Positions 42,514-53,281 of a stretch of DNA of 64,000 nt are shown one piece after another. Under the pieces are notes generated by a model. The model did not search any database. It was given only the letters and a program-made list of their open reading frames with translations, and was not told the origin of the DNA. Source of the stretch: Nitzschia sp. DOCU1. Lineage: Eukaryota > Bacillariophyta > Bacillariophyceae > Bacillariales > Bacillariaceae. A program made the position numbers and the translations under genes. The stretch lies in assembly GCA_951394045.1 (NCBI GenBank), contig OX595992.1:2728001-2792000 (forward strand), in the 5' to 3' direction. Each line of letters starts with the position of its first letter. Positions within the stretch are counted from its first letter, which is position 1.

Positions 42514-45500
42514 CTACGACTTATAAGGGACGATCTGTCTTATGTTAAGTCTCTCGATAATATTGCCGAAGCGTAGTGTGACCGTACCATTCGCATGTAC
42601 TCGTTCAATAGTACAAGGACCCTCACGTTTGGGTTCTACCTTGTTTGGGTCAGCTACTAGCTTCAGCACGCGGTCGCCCACTGCGTAGTCGTGTTCGACT
42701 CGTCGTTCATTTTCTCTTTTGTTGTTTTCAGCAATTCGTCGCTGTTTTTGTTCCTCGATCATCTGCCAATCCGCTTGATGTTGGATCGGGAAGATCATGT
42801 CTCGGCCGAACACCAATTGTCCTGGTGTCGCCTTGAGTGTCGTGTGATAAGTACTCCGAATCCCGAAGCATACGGCGCTCACCAGTCCGGCGAACGGTTC
42901 GTCGTCATCGACGTTGTCGAAGTTGAAGGTGCGAATCATGTTCCCAATAGTACCATGTACTCTCTCGAGAATGGCGTTTGACTGGGGATTTCGCTTCGAT
43001 GAAGGCTTCGCCTTGATCGCGTATTCTTTCTGAATTAACTCTTGAAATTCGGCCTTGAACTCGGGGCCTGCATCATATGTGATGAGCTCCGGCCAAGGAT
43101 ATCGCGAGAGCCATTGCTTCTCTACCATGTTCGCGATGTTGTCGGCTTGCTTGTTCTTGATCTCTGTCATCTCGAACCATCCTGTCGCAGGATCAATAAA
43201 CGTTAGTGCCATGAATTCTAGCGGCTTCTTTCCTTTTCGTCTGATCTTATAGGGTCCAATCGTGTCGACACACAAATGTTCCCATGGTTGGGCTTCTGCG
43301 AGCTTCTCTGGAAGCTTCCCGTACTTAAGCCTTTTCGTTTTACCCTTTTGACATGGGTCGCAACGTTGAACTACTTTCTTAACGTCGGCTTTAATACCTG
43401 GCCAATAGAGATGCTGGGCAATCGTTTCTGCCGTTCGCAATTCTCCTGGGTGCATTAAGTATTCGTGGTACCAATTGATGACATGGTTCCGTAGTATGCG
43501 CGGAATGTAAATCTTATCCTTATAGCAAATCAGCTGTTCGCCCCCACGGAATATCTTCCGTGTGACCTCCGGGTGAGATTCCGTGAGCTGTTGCATTTGC
43601 AAATCCCGTTGTTGATACTCAGCAATGACGCGAAAGCTCAAAGGGAAGAGGTCGGCTGGAAGCCTATCTCCCGCGAAGAGCTCGTGCGCTTGTTCTCGCG
43701 TCGGCGCACTGACCGGAACGACTGGAGTATCAGAACGAGGATAGCGGCTGAGCACGTCAGCGACGACGTTGTTGACGCCTTTGATGTACTCAATGTTGGC
43801 ACCATATTCTTCAATTAGTAGACGCCAGCGTAACACGCGATCCGTCTTGAGATCATTAAATAGTAAATTCTTGTGATCTGTATAGATCGTTATCTTCTGT
43901 CCGAGAAGAATAGTACGGAACTCTTTCAGAGTCTCGACAATTGAGAGCAGTTCACGCTCGGTTGTCGTGTAGCGCGTCTGCGCGTCGGTCAGTTTCCTGC
44001 TGTAGAACGCTAACGGACGTCCGTCCTGCGTGATGACGCCACCTAGCTGGTACTTAGAAGCGTCCGTGTAGATAACGAACCGTTTTAAGAAATTTGGGAA
44101 TGCTAGTATAGCTTCCTTACTAATTATATGTTTCGCCTCATCAAAGGCCTTTTGCTGTTCTTCGCCCCATCGCCAAGGGACGTTTTTGGATGTCATAGAC
44201 GTTAATGGTGCGAGCACGTGTGAACGACGTCTCCACATGTCGCGGTAATAGTTGACAAGACCAATAAAGCCTCGAAGTTCCTTTCTGTTCTTCGGCGCTT
44301 TCATTGCCAAGATGCTGTCAACCTTTTTGGGGAGAGGTTGGACACCTTCCCTAGTTACCCAGTATCCAAGATACTCGATCTCGCCACGCCCAAAGAAGGA
44401 TTTCTGCGCATTGATCTTGAGCCCAGCTTTGGCTATACGCGCTAGGGCCTTCTCTAGCTTGGTGAGGTGATCGTTAAAGGTACTTGGACTGACTATGAGT
44501 ACGTCATCGAGATAGGTTCGCACGAATTCGAGTCCTGCCATCAGGGAGGACATCTTTGCTTGAAAGATATCTGGCGAACCAGCCACTCCCATGGGTAAGC
44601 GTTTATACTTGTACTTGCCGAAGGGCAGCACAATAGTACATAGCTTTGACGCCGCAGGGCTTAAACGTATGGTATAGTACCCCATGTTCAGATCTAAGGA
44701 ACTCGCATATTGGAAGCCTTGCAGCTTCAATAGCATGTCCTGAATCTTAGGGATAGGATACGGCTTACGCTTTAGCATCGTGTTTAACTTTCTGAAGTCG
44801 CTTATGAATCGTACGGTTCCATTCTTTTTGGGGATAATAAACGAGGGTGCCCCCCATTCACTATCATTATCTTCTTCCAAGACGCCTAACGCGCAGAGTC
44901 GTTCGACTTCGCGTCGCATAGCGCCTTCGTGTACTTGCGGTATGGGGAAAGGACGTGCATGATATGGCTTTGCATCATCTTTTAGTTCTAACTCAATATC
45001 GGTTCCCTTCCACTCGCCGAGTGTACCGTCAAATAGTGTTTCATATTTGCGAAGTAGTCGGAGCAAGTCGCCTTGTTCTGTCTCTGACAAGTGCAACTGC
45101 TCCTTGCACAGTTGTTCTAGGTTAGCTTTTTCATAGTGTGCGTCTAAAATCTCGGTGGTGCGCTTGGCTAATTCGGCGGTAGACTCCGCCTCTTGTGAGA
45201 GGTTGTATACTTCCATAGCCCTGCTACGGTCGCGTAGCGCTCCGAACTCTCGCATGGGTACTTCTATTCCATCCCATTTGAGGGTGAGGCTACTATTTAG
45301 TATATCTAAGCCCATGTATTGTTGTATGTCCTTACCGAGTATAATATCGTAGTTCTCTCGTTTGGACTTAGACTGGGTGTCCACGTGGCACTCCCATTCT
45401 ATTTGCTTCTGTCTTGTGAAGTCTGCGAATATCAGTGGTATCTTTGCCTTCTTCGTGGTGCAGAATGTACCACCCTTCGTCGTCCACTGTCCGGTGCGAT

Positions 45501-45756
45501 CCTTCCAGGTTTTGCGCCGAGCTGTGAAGTCATTTAGGATGATGGTTCCTGTGCAGCCACTGTCAACAAGCCCACGTAACACCATTGGCGCGCCTCCTGG
45601 TACTGTAGACGGGACCAGGATTAGCACCTCTGGCGAACGCTGCGTTTTCTGTCGCTTCTTGGGCCTATGTAGGCTAGAGAGAATGTGACATTCGGCGGGG
45701 CATTGTGCGGCTATTCGTTTCCTATTAATTAAGTCGCTATTACATATGTAGTGTGA
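42514..45756 (-). CDS. pol: Gypsy 1 Pol polyprotein, in frame with gag after one TGA
   Basis: The frame is open from the codon after the gag TGA (45757-45759) to the stop at 42514, about 1080 residues. No ATG occurs in the first 50 codons or so, so translation probably continues from gag. Domains in order are aspartic protease (LVDSGCTGTIIL), reverse transcriptase (YPIPKIQDMLLKLQGF, ASSLDLNMGYY, RTYLDDVLIVS), RNase H (FVIYTDASKYQLGGV, YTTTERELLSIV), and integrase with an HHCC finger (HPGELRT and CDPCQKG) and catalytic D-D-E (CVDTIGPY, TYDAGPEF, LERVHGT). All catalytic residues are present with no internal stop. A short tail after the integrase may bind chromatin or DNA. Confidence 0.95.
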   Translation of the reverse strand, partial: SHYICNSDLINRKRIAAQCPAECHILSSLHRPKKRQKTQRSPEVLILVPSTVPGGAPMVLRGLVDSGCTGTIILNDFTARRKTWKDRTGQWTTKGGTFCTTKKAKIPLIFADFTRQKQIEWECHVDTQSKSKRENYDIILGKDIQQYMGLDILNSSLTLKWDGIEVPMREFGALRDRSRAMEVYNLSQEAESTAELAKRTTEILDAHYEKANLEQLCKEQLHLSETEQGDLLRLLRKYETLFDGTLGEWKGTDIELELKDDAKPYHARPFPIPQVHEGAMRREVERLCALGVLEEDNDSEWGAPSFIIPKKNGTVRFISDFRKLNTMLKRKPYPIPKIQDMLLKLQGFQYASSLDLNMGYYTIRLSPAASKLCTIVLPFGKYKYKRLPMGVAGSPDIFQAKMSSLMAGLEFVRTYLDDVLIVSPSTFNDHLTKLEKALARIAKAGLKINAQKSFFGRGEIEYLGYWVTREGVQPLPKKVDSILAMKAPKNRKELRGFIGLVNYYRDMWRRRSHVLAPLTSMTSKNVPWRWGEEQQKAFDEAKHIISKEAILAFPNFLKRFVIYTDASKYQLGGVITQDGRPLAFYSRKLTDAQTRYTTTERELLSIVETLKEFRTILLGQKITIYTDHKNLLFNDLKTDRVLRWRLLIEEYGANIEYIKGVNNVVADVLSRYPRSDTPVVPVSAPTREQAHELFAGDRLPADLFPLSFRVIAEYQQRDLQMQQLTESHPEVTRKIFRGGEQLICYKDKIYIPRILRNHVINWYHEYLMHPGELRTAETIAQHLYWPGIKADVKKVVQRCDPCQKGKTKRLKYGKLPEKLAEAQPWEHLCVDTIGPYKIRRKGKKPLEFMALTFIDPATGWFEMTEIKNKQADNIANMVEKQWLSRYPWPELITYDAGPEFKAEFQELIQKEYAIKAKPSSKRNPQSNAILERVHGTIGNMIRTFNFDNVDDDEPFAGLVSAVCFGIRSTYHTTLKATPGQLVFGRDMIFPIQHQADWQMIEEQKQRRIAENNKRENERRVEHDYAVGDRVLKLVADPNKVEPKREGPCTIERVHANGTVTLRFGNIIERLNIRQIVPYKS

Positions 45757-47073
45757 TCATTCATTGGTGTTCTCGTTGATGAAGGCCTCAAGCTGAGCCT
45801 CATCTTCGGGGCTTAATTCTTCGAAGATTCCATCCTCGTCTTCTTCAATGTTGTTAAGTTCCATCTCCTCGTCGGAGTCTTCCTTGGCCTTCTTTTCCAC
45901 GCTGGCACGCGCGGCCTTAACCATGGCCAGGACCTCCTTGGAAGTGTAAGTGCGTTCTCCGCGGTTCGCGCCATTGGATTCTCCGCGACGCCAAGTCTTG
46001 TTGTGAGTTGTGCGCCCTTTGTGGGGCGCCTTCTTGAGCGTACTGGGGTGCTGGGCCTTACGGACCGCAGCGACCTTAGACGCATGATTGAGCCAGACCT
46101 TGCACTCAGAGTCGCTGTGTCCACAGCCTTCTCCGTGCAAGCGGCAGTTCCTTGAGTTGTTACCATTATTGCCCTTCTTAGAAGGGGAGTCACGGTTCGT
46201 CTTCCGACCGCGGTTCAGGGTTCCCAATTCGGGTCCTGCATTGGTTCCACTGGCGACGCCAGCTTCCCCGGGTTTACGCCCTTTGTTGGCTTTGCTCGAG
46301 CCAAAGGCAAGCAGTCCGGTGACACCGTGACGCATCTCGTACACTTCAAGTTGCTCCGCATAATCAATCTGCTTCTCGAAGTTGAAGCGGTTCTGGCGAT
46401 AATCGTGGAACATCAACTCCTTAACACTCAGCCACGCGGCAGGCAACATGCGCTCGTAGATCAGGGGCAGTTCGGTCTCGTTCAGGCGTTCAACCACGTC
46501 AGTACGATTGCCACCATCGTTGGGGAAGTAATCGAACCACTTATTGACCTGGCGCAAGCGAGTAGCCAATCCGCGAGCAGACATCTTTGCAGGCTTACGA
46601 CCCTCGTAGCGGAGGTACGACGTCTGATTCTGGGCGGCATAATCAGGGAAGAACCGAGCTGCGACGTAACGCAACGCACGAGACACATGATCGACAGTCG
46701 CAGTGACGCTGGGACGAGCGAAATACTCCTCAAACGTGTCCTTCGCCGAACCCGCGAGAAGCGTAAGAGTCATAGCGCGACGATCGGGGCCATTGGTGAG
46801 GCTCAAACAAGTCCAAACCTTAACGAGATCGTCATTCCAGCGACACCACTGTTCGGGGGTTCCCGATTCAAACACATAGAACTTTTCGGAGTATTTTGGG
46901 GAGGTCGCATCCCCAGGAACGGAACGAAGCTCGAGTTTCACCGAACGAAAGCCATCCTCGTCGGCGTCGCCGGCGCCGTCAGACGAGCCCGTCGAGCCAG
47001 TTTTCCACTTGCAAGGCGGGTACAACGGGATGACGCCACGAGCGGCAACGAACGAGTTGAAAGCGAGACGCAT
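45757..47073 (-). CDS. gag: Gypsy 1 Gag protein
   Basis: 438 residues starting MRLAFNSFVAARGV. The central part resembles a retrotransposon capsid (WCRWNDDLVKVWTCL, YLRYEGRKPAKM, LRQVNKWFDYFP). A zinc-knuckle-like CRLHGEGCGHSDSEC is near 315; it is of C-x2-H...H-x4-C type rather than the usual CCHC. The C-terminus is basic and then acidic. The gene ends with TGA, after which the same frame continues into pol. Confidence 0.9.
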   Translation of the reverse strand: MRLAFNSFVAARGVIPLYPPCKWKTGSTGSSDGAGDADEDGFRSVKLELRSVPGDATSPKYSEKFYVFESGTPEQWCRWNDDLVKVWTCLSLTNGPDRRAMTLTLLAGSAKDTFEEYFARPSVTATVDHVSRALRYVAARFFPDYAAQNQTSYLRYEGRKPAKMSARGLATRLRQVNKWFDYFPNDGGNRTDVVERLNETELPLIYERMLPAAWLSVKELMFHDYRQNRFNFEKQIDYAEQLEVYEMRHGVTGLLAFGSSKANKGRKPGEAGVASGTNAGPELGTLNRGRKTNRDSPSKKGNNGNNSRNCRLHGEGCGHSDSECKVWLNHASKVAAVRKAQHPSTLKKAPHKGRTTHNKTWRRGESNGANRGERTYTSKEVLAMVKAARASVEKKAKEDSDEEMELNNIEEDEDGIFEELSPEDEAQLEAFINENTNE

Positions 47074-47099
47074 GATACTTATCCTCTAGACTGACAAGT

Positions 47100-47111
47100 C
47101 TTTGATCAAAG
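47100..47111 (-). promoter_or_regulatory. Primer-binding region of Gypsy 1, 12-bp palindrome
   Basis: CTTTGATCAAAG directly abuts the 5' LTR (47112-47631) where reverse transcription should start. It is a perfect palindrome and lacks the TGG expected opposite a tRNA CCA end. Confidence 0.6.
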
Positions 47112-47631
47112 TGCACTAGGCTAGAAACTGCAGTAGATTGTTTTTGGAAATTGTGAGACTATTTTAAAAGTAGATCTATCGTTGCATCGACTCCATCTTC
47201 CCATCTGATCGTGATCACGACTATATATCTTAGTAGACAAGATAGTTGTCAAGAAGGTAAGACATGCCCGTCCCTAACTACCAGTGTTGTGTTTCTTTGT
47301 GACTGCTCTAGTTAGTGACGCCTAGCATCCTATGACCTTCTAGCACCTATAGCATGACCCTAGGTCCTGACGCCTAGCGTCAAGACTAGCATCAAGATAG
47401 ACATCGTCGTCGCCTCGCTCCGACCATATGTGTGTGTCGCACTTTCTGTGCGCAAGCGCGCCATCCGGCATGCTCGACGACGTCACGTGGCCTCTGTGTC
47501 CGTCCGTCGGCAGTATATATTTGTACGTACGTATGTTAGGTTATATGCTATGCGTTATAGCTAGTCCTGTTAGTCTACATTAGTCCTGTTAGTCCTGTCA
47601 CGCCATTTCAGGCATTATCGTGCCTACTGCA
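47112..47631 (-). repeat. 5' LTR of Gypsy element 1
   Basis: 520 bp, partner of 41966-42485. Followed by the GCGA target duplication at 47632-47635 and then the second coding segment of the P-like transposase. Confidence 0.95.
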
Positions 47632-49263
47632 GCGAAACAAAGCGGCTGTTTGACTACCAAAATCGAACTGATACAATCAAGAAGCGTATGAAGATTGAGA
47701 GTCAAAAGATTCCAGATAACTACTATGTTCAGGCACCCTGTCATCCAATTAACGATGTCCGAATCTTCGTCGACAGTCTTTGTTCAGGTCGATCATCACG
47801 GTCGCCAATTGTGGATGCTCCACTCACAGCTCCTATCAATCTTTTTTCCAGCCAACCACCACGATCGCCACTACCGGTAGTAGTTGAAGCTCCACTTTCA
47901 GCTTCTATCAATCCCGATGTATCATTCAGCAGTCCAATGGAGGAATCCCATGAAGCGGTTGAAGACTGTTGGGAGGCTTCATTTCAGTTCCCTAGCATAC
48001 TGCAACTTCAGCAAATTCTCTCATTTGAGCACCTACGGATGAAATCAGTTCTAGACTTTGAAATAAGTCCCAATGTTCTGGATTTGAAAATAGCAGCATG
48101 GCCCTGTGCTACCCATGCTTCCAAGAATTTACGCAACCAGGTCAACCATAGTGTACGGACCATTGAAACTAGCATGCCGGAATATACGAAGTCTTTCTTC
48201 CTGGATGGATTGCACATTGGCTGGGGGACAGTGGAACGCATGTACAAACGAGAGGAGGCGGCTGGAAAAGCCTCTGGCGACAGTGGGTTGACCTACGGTG
48301 CAGTGAATCCTGATAAATGGAACAAGATGAACGTAAGTTTGGCGTTGCAGCCATTCAGTGCTAAGGCGATAAGTGCTCTGATTGGACATGTGGCCACGAC
48401 CCTACAATATGATCCATACAAAGATCTTCCGCCTAGAGAGGACATGACAGATTATTGCTGGTTCCGGCTCATAACTGAGGCGCTACATGCAGAGGCAGAC
48501 GTAACAAAGAATGTCGTTTCACAAGAGCTATGGGAGGATATTGGATTCCTAAGCTTTGCGGTTGTATTCAATGGTCTTATGATCAACAAATTTTTAATGC
48601 AAGGGAAGGGAATCACAGCAAGCAACTTTGACTCGGAAAAGGCGCAACTCGAGGAGTTACAGCAATTTTTTACTCGTTGGCGTCTACAAGCACTTTGTCG
48701 CAAAATGGTGGACAGTAACTGGTGGCGCGGTTGCATTGCTGCAAAGACATTCAAGAATCTACGAAAGCTTGTTAGTGGATTTCTGTGCTACTGCAAGAAC
48801 GTTCTCAAGAAAGACCCGAAAGCATACATTCCTTATCTACACGCAAATGAATCAACCGTGGAGTCACTCTTTTCCTATGCGCGTGGACTCAATAAGGACA
48901 AAGCATCCTCGTATCCATCCGCCGTTGCTGGTAGCAACTATTCATTTGCAGCAAGCTTGCTGCAAAACTCAAAAATGTACACGAAGGACCATCTCGATGA
49001 TAACGACTGCTTCAAGTACGGAAGCACTGACAAGATTTGGGTTGAAAAAGAAAGGATACGTGCCAAAACACTTGCAAGGTGGAGAAAGCAGCTTCGACCT
49101 GAACCATACAAGCTATTCAATATTTACAGCGAAGATGGGCTTGGACGGGGCAACATCCTGAAAGAGAATAGTATGCTCCGCTTACTACTGGGGGAATTCC
49201 GGTTGAAAGGTAGCTATTTGGATTGTCTATTGGAACGGGAGCTTGGCGATCATAGTGAACTAG

Positions 49264-49796
49264 TGCACTACGTCGTTTGTAGGATCGAAATAGTTGTGAA
49301 AAAATTATGGCTAAGTTAAAAACTAGATGTATTTCTCATGCAAGTTGTCTCGTAGGCTCTCGTAGTTCTAGTAGAGTCGAGACCTTTGACATGCATCGAC
49401 AACAATCCGAACAGGAGGTTGATGCATCTTGTAGTAGATTAGCTACGACGTTGTACTAGGGTTCTTTGGACGTCGTCAGCTACTCTGGAATAAAGTATAG
49501 TCACCGCAATGTCATCGAGGTGCCAGATCTTAGGTGGCATTGACACTAGGATCTCATCGGCATTCGACCAGCAGGAGTCATGCGCGATGCCTGTGTCGTG
49601 CAACGTCACGTCGTCGGTGACGTCAATAGGTTATGGGCCTGTCCGAGGATGTCCGAGACCGGCCTAGCGTCCGCGTCCGCGCGCAACGCTTTCGTCATGC
49701 TACGTCATCACACATGATGTCGCACATGACTAAGTAGACTAATAATTTTGGACTACAATCATTCGAAGGAGTCGACGTGCAAAGCAGTGTACTGCA
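49264..49796 (-). repeat. 3' LTR of Gypsy element 2
   Basis: 533 bp, partner of 54511-55043. It contains the perfect CRE palindrome TGACGTCA at 49618-49625. The plus-strand P-transposase frame runs into this LTR and stops at 49319. Confidence 0.95.
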
Positions 49797-49823
49797 CCCG
49801 CCCCCATGACGGAGGGACAGGAC

Positions 49824-52800
49824 TTAACTATGATACGGATGTATGTTACGAATGTTCCAAGTCTGAGTAACGGCACCCTTCTGGATACGTACTGTACCGT
49901 TGTCATTCACGGCGACGATTGGATACGGACCATCGTAGGGGTTAGCACCGAACTTACGTTGTTGGTCCTGCTTGATCATGATCTGTTGGCCTGCGCGATA
50001 CTCATACGGCAATCGCGTTTTGTTTTCTGCCGCATTGTTCTTCGCAATGCGTTGCATCTTGCGCTCACGGATGAGCTTCCAATTAGCTTCGAAGCGGGTG
50101 TTGAGAATAGCATCTCTACCGAATACTAGTTGCATCGGCGTAGCCTGTAGCGTAGTGTGGTATGTCGCGCGAACGGCGAACATCACGGCTGCCAGGATTC
50201 CATCGAGTCCGACTGTATCGTCTGAGTGCTGCAGTTCAAACGTACGAATCATGTTCCCGATAGTTTGGTGTACTCGTTCGAGTATTGCGTTCGCCTGCGG
50301 ATTCCTCGCAGTGATTGGGCGCGCAAGCACGCCGTAGTCTTCCTTGACCATTCGCCGGAATTCGCCCATGAACTCCGTACCGCGGTCATAAATAACCTGT
50401 TGCGGCCACGGGTATCTCGTGAACCACGTCTTTTCGGCTAATTCGGCGATACTAAAAGCCTCTTTATTGGGTACGCGAACCATCTCAAACCAGCCAGTTG
50501 CCGGATCAATCATGGTAAGGCACCAAAGCTCGAGTTGTTTCTGTTTACCCTTATTTCGTTTACCCTGGTTAATCGAGTAGGGGCCTATGAGATCGACACA
50601 TAGGATTTCCCAAGGTTCGCTCTCGGGTTCCTTAATTGGTAGGTGCCCGTACTTAAGGGTCTTGCGTTTTGTTAATTGGCACAACCTGCATTTTTTGCAG
50701 ATATCGACGACATCGGCTCGCAGTCCTTTCCAGTAGAAGTGCTGCCGAATCGTGTGCTCTGTTCGGGTCTCGCCCGGATGACACAGTGTCTCGTGGTACC
50801 ACTCAACGCATCGGCGTTGGAGTGACTGCGGAATAACTATCTTACCATCTCTAACTACTAGAGGACGTTTCTTACCGCCCCCACGAAAAACCTTTACACT
50901 ATATCTACTGTCCAACGCTGCCTTTTGGAGCAGCGCGGTATCTTTTCGCTGATGTCGCATAATGTACTTGTAGGTAAGGGGGAAGACGCTTTCAGGTAGT
51001 TCGTCGCCCCCAAAGTACTCTGCGAAATTGGCCTCGGTAAAGGGCTTTTCGTCCTTACCAAGTCGACTAAGAGCGTCCGCTACTACATTCGTCTCACCTC
51101 GAACGTAGACGAGTTCGGGACCATACTCTTCGAGGATGAGTCGCCAGCGCATAACGCGTTCGGTATTGAAGTTTTTATAGGTTAGATTCTTGTGGTCGGT
51201 GTAGACGCGAATCTGTTGACCTAGGAGAATCGTACGGAACTCCTTGAGTGTCTCTACAATAGCTAGTAGTTCCCGCTCGGTAGTAGTATACCGTGTCTGC
51301 GCGGGATTGAGTTTGCGACTATAGAACGCGATAGGCTTACCGTTCTGCGAGATGACCGCGCCAAGCTGCGTGTCGCTCGCGTCAGTATGTATATCAAACG
51401 GTAGATGAAAGTTCGGGTAAGTTAGGAGAACCTCCTTACTTATTATTTTCTTCATCGTGTCAAATGCCTCTTGGTGCGCGCCGGTCCACTCCCACTTAGC
51501 TGTTTTCGACGTAAGTGATGCGAGCGGGGCGAGGATGTGCGAACGGCGCACCCACATGTCGCGATAATAATTCACGATACCGATGAAAGCGCGTAGTTCC
51601 TTTTTATTGCGCGGTGCGAGCATGGCTTGGATTGCTTGCACGGTAGTTCCTTTTTATTGCGCGGTGCGAGCATGGCTTGGATTGCTTGCACTTTGGTTGC
51701 TACTGGTTGGATGCCGTCGCGGGTAATCCAGTAGCCAAGGTATTCGAGCTCCGCTTTCGCGAAGAAGGACTTCTTGATGTTCACCTTGAGTCCCGTGTCT
51801 TTCAGACGTTGTAGTACCACGTCGAGTTTCTCTAGGTGGTCTAGGTAACTACCCTTAGTAAGTACTAGAAGATCGTCTATGTACGTACGTATGTACTCTA
51901 GGTCTGCGAACAGCGACGACATCTTTTCCTGGAAGATATCGGGGCTATTGCTGAGTCCCATAGGTAGTCGCTGCATCTCATATTTTCCCCATGGGAAGAC
52001 GAGAGTGCAAAGTTTCTTTGCGTTCGGACTAAGTTCCACATGGTAGTAGCCCATGTTTAGGTCTAAACTAGTAGCGTACTGAAAACCTTCTAGTTTTAAC
52101 AGTAGCTCTTGTATCTTTGGTAGCGGGAATGGCTTCCGCTTGATTCGCTTGTTGAGCTCGCGAAAGTCGTTTATGAATCGTACCGTCTTGTCCTTCTTTG
52201 GTATGATGAACGACGGTGCCGCCCATTCAGAGCGGTTAACTTTCTTTAGTACGCCGACTGCGCAGAGGCGATCGACCTCGTCGCGTAGCGTCTGTTCATA
52301 TGCCTTCGGCACTGGATATGGCCTCGCATGATATGGCGTGACATTAGGCTTTAGCTCGATATCATAGGGCTCGCCTTTCCAAGTGCCGAGCGTGCCGTCA
52401 AAGAGCGTCTCATGTTTCTGAAGAAGCGTCTTGAGGGCGGATTTATCTTCTTCCGACAGATGGTCCATCTCGGAGATTTTCTGCGGAATGTCCGCTGGGG
52501 CATATTTAGCGTCTAAGATTTGTTTAATAGACTTGGCACCACCATCTGCGTCGGCCTGCCAGGCGTCTTCGTCGGGCGTCTCGCCATATATCTTCATTGC
52601 TATAGCAGCTGAGTCCCATTCGACTTCCCTTGTCTTGAAGTCGAACTTGACACCTAGTTCTCGCAGAAGATCTCTGCCAATGATCATGTCGTAGTTGCCA
52701 AGGTCGGATGTCACCTGGAAGACCCATTCAATCACCCTATTGGCATGAAATTCCGGAAGTTTAAACTGGATTTTTACTTCGCGGTGTGTCTCGACGACAC

Positions 52801-53281
52801 CTCCAGCTGTCGTGAAGGTGGTTCTCGATGGTGTCGTCCTGACACGTAGTTTCTTGACATGTTTCTCGGAGATCAGTCCTCGTGATGCTCCGGTGTCTAG
52901 TAGCGTCGTCAACGCTGCCGCCTTGGCCTTGCCTAGGCGCGTGTTAATTTGCGCGAAACAGTACGGAATTTCGTCTGGCGCGGTTTTCTGGCGTTTTGGT
53001 GAGCTCCGGTTGTACAGTCGTGTTATCGCGTGCGATTCCGCCGCGATACGGTAATTAATGCATTGGTCCAATGAGGCGAAGACCTCGCCCGGCTCGGACG
53101 GTATATAGACGGATGGGCGCGCATGTCGTGCCCCATCGCGTTGCTCGTGGAAAACGAAAACTTCGTCACATCCGCAATTTTTGCGTTTCCCACCTACTCT
53201 TTCAGAGACTTTGTAATAGGATAACTCGTCCTTATGATTATGCATTAAACTAGATTTTTCGTGTACAACTCGCTCACACCT
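49824..53281 (-). pseudogene. pol: Gypsy 2 Pol, frameshifted by a 50-bp duplication
   Basis: Two open segments: from the codon after the gag TGA (53282-53284) to a stop at 51572, and 51641 down to 49824 in another frame. The break coincides with a head-to-tail 50-bp duplication (TAGTTCCTTTTTATTGCG in each unit) at 51594-51693; 50 is not a multiple of three. Domains are protease LLDTGASRGLI, reverse transcriptase (ATSLDLNMGYYHVEL, RTYIDDLLVLT), RNase H (DIHTDASDTQLGAV, YTTTERELLAIV), and integrase (HPGETRTEHTIRQHFYWKG, CRLCQLTK; CVDLIGPY, IYDRGTEFMGE, LERVHQTIGN). Apart from the duplication no stop is seen. An in-frame ATG occurs 12 codons after the gag TGA, so internal initiation is possible. 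Confidence 0.9.
51594..51693. repeat. 50-bp tandem duplication inside Gypsy 2 pol
   Basis: The string starting TAGTTCCTTTTTATTGCG and ending GCTTGCAC occurs twice, joined by GG. It shifts the pol frame just after the reverse transcriptase, where the coding order is otherwise intact. Either a very recent mutation or an assembly artefact. Confidence 0.93.

Larger units (their letters stand above)
41966..47631 (-). mobile_element. Ty3/Gypsy LTR retrotransposon 1
   Basis: 5,666 bp in minus orientation. LTRs of 520 bp each (41966-42485 and 47112-47631) begin TGCACTAGG and end TACTGCA in plus-strand reading; one difference was noticed by eye (G at 42135, C at the equivalent base near 47281), so the insertion is young. 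GCGA flanks both sides (41962-41965 and 47632-47635), a 4-bp duplication. gag (45757-47073) and pol (42514-45756) are intact. A polypurine tract (AGGGGGGGGAG on the minus strand) abuts the 3' LTR at 42486. It is inserted in the P-like transposase gene. Confidence 0.95.

Noticed and set aside
46327..47094. 255-codon plus-strand frame
   Set aside because: Antisense to the capsid part of Gypsy 1 gag, which has clear homology and element context.
41966..47631. Possibility that the LTR pairs are ordinary direct repeats from a tandem duplication
   Set aside because: Polypurine tracts, gag-pol order and 4-bp target duplications identify genuine LTR retrotransposons.
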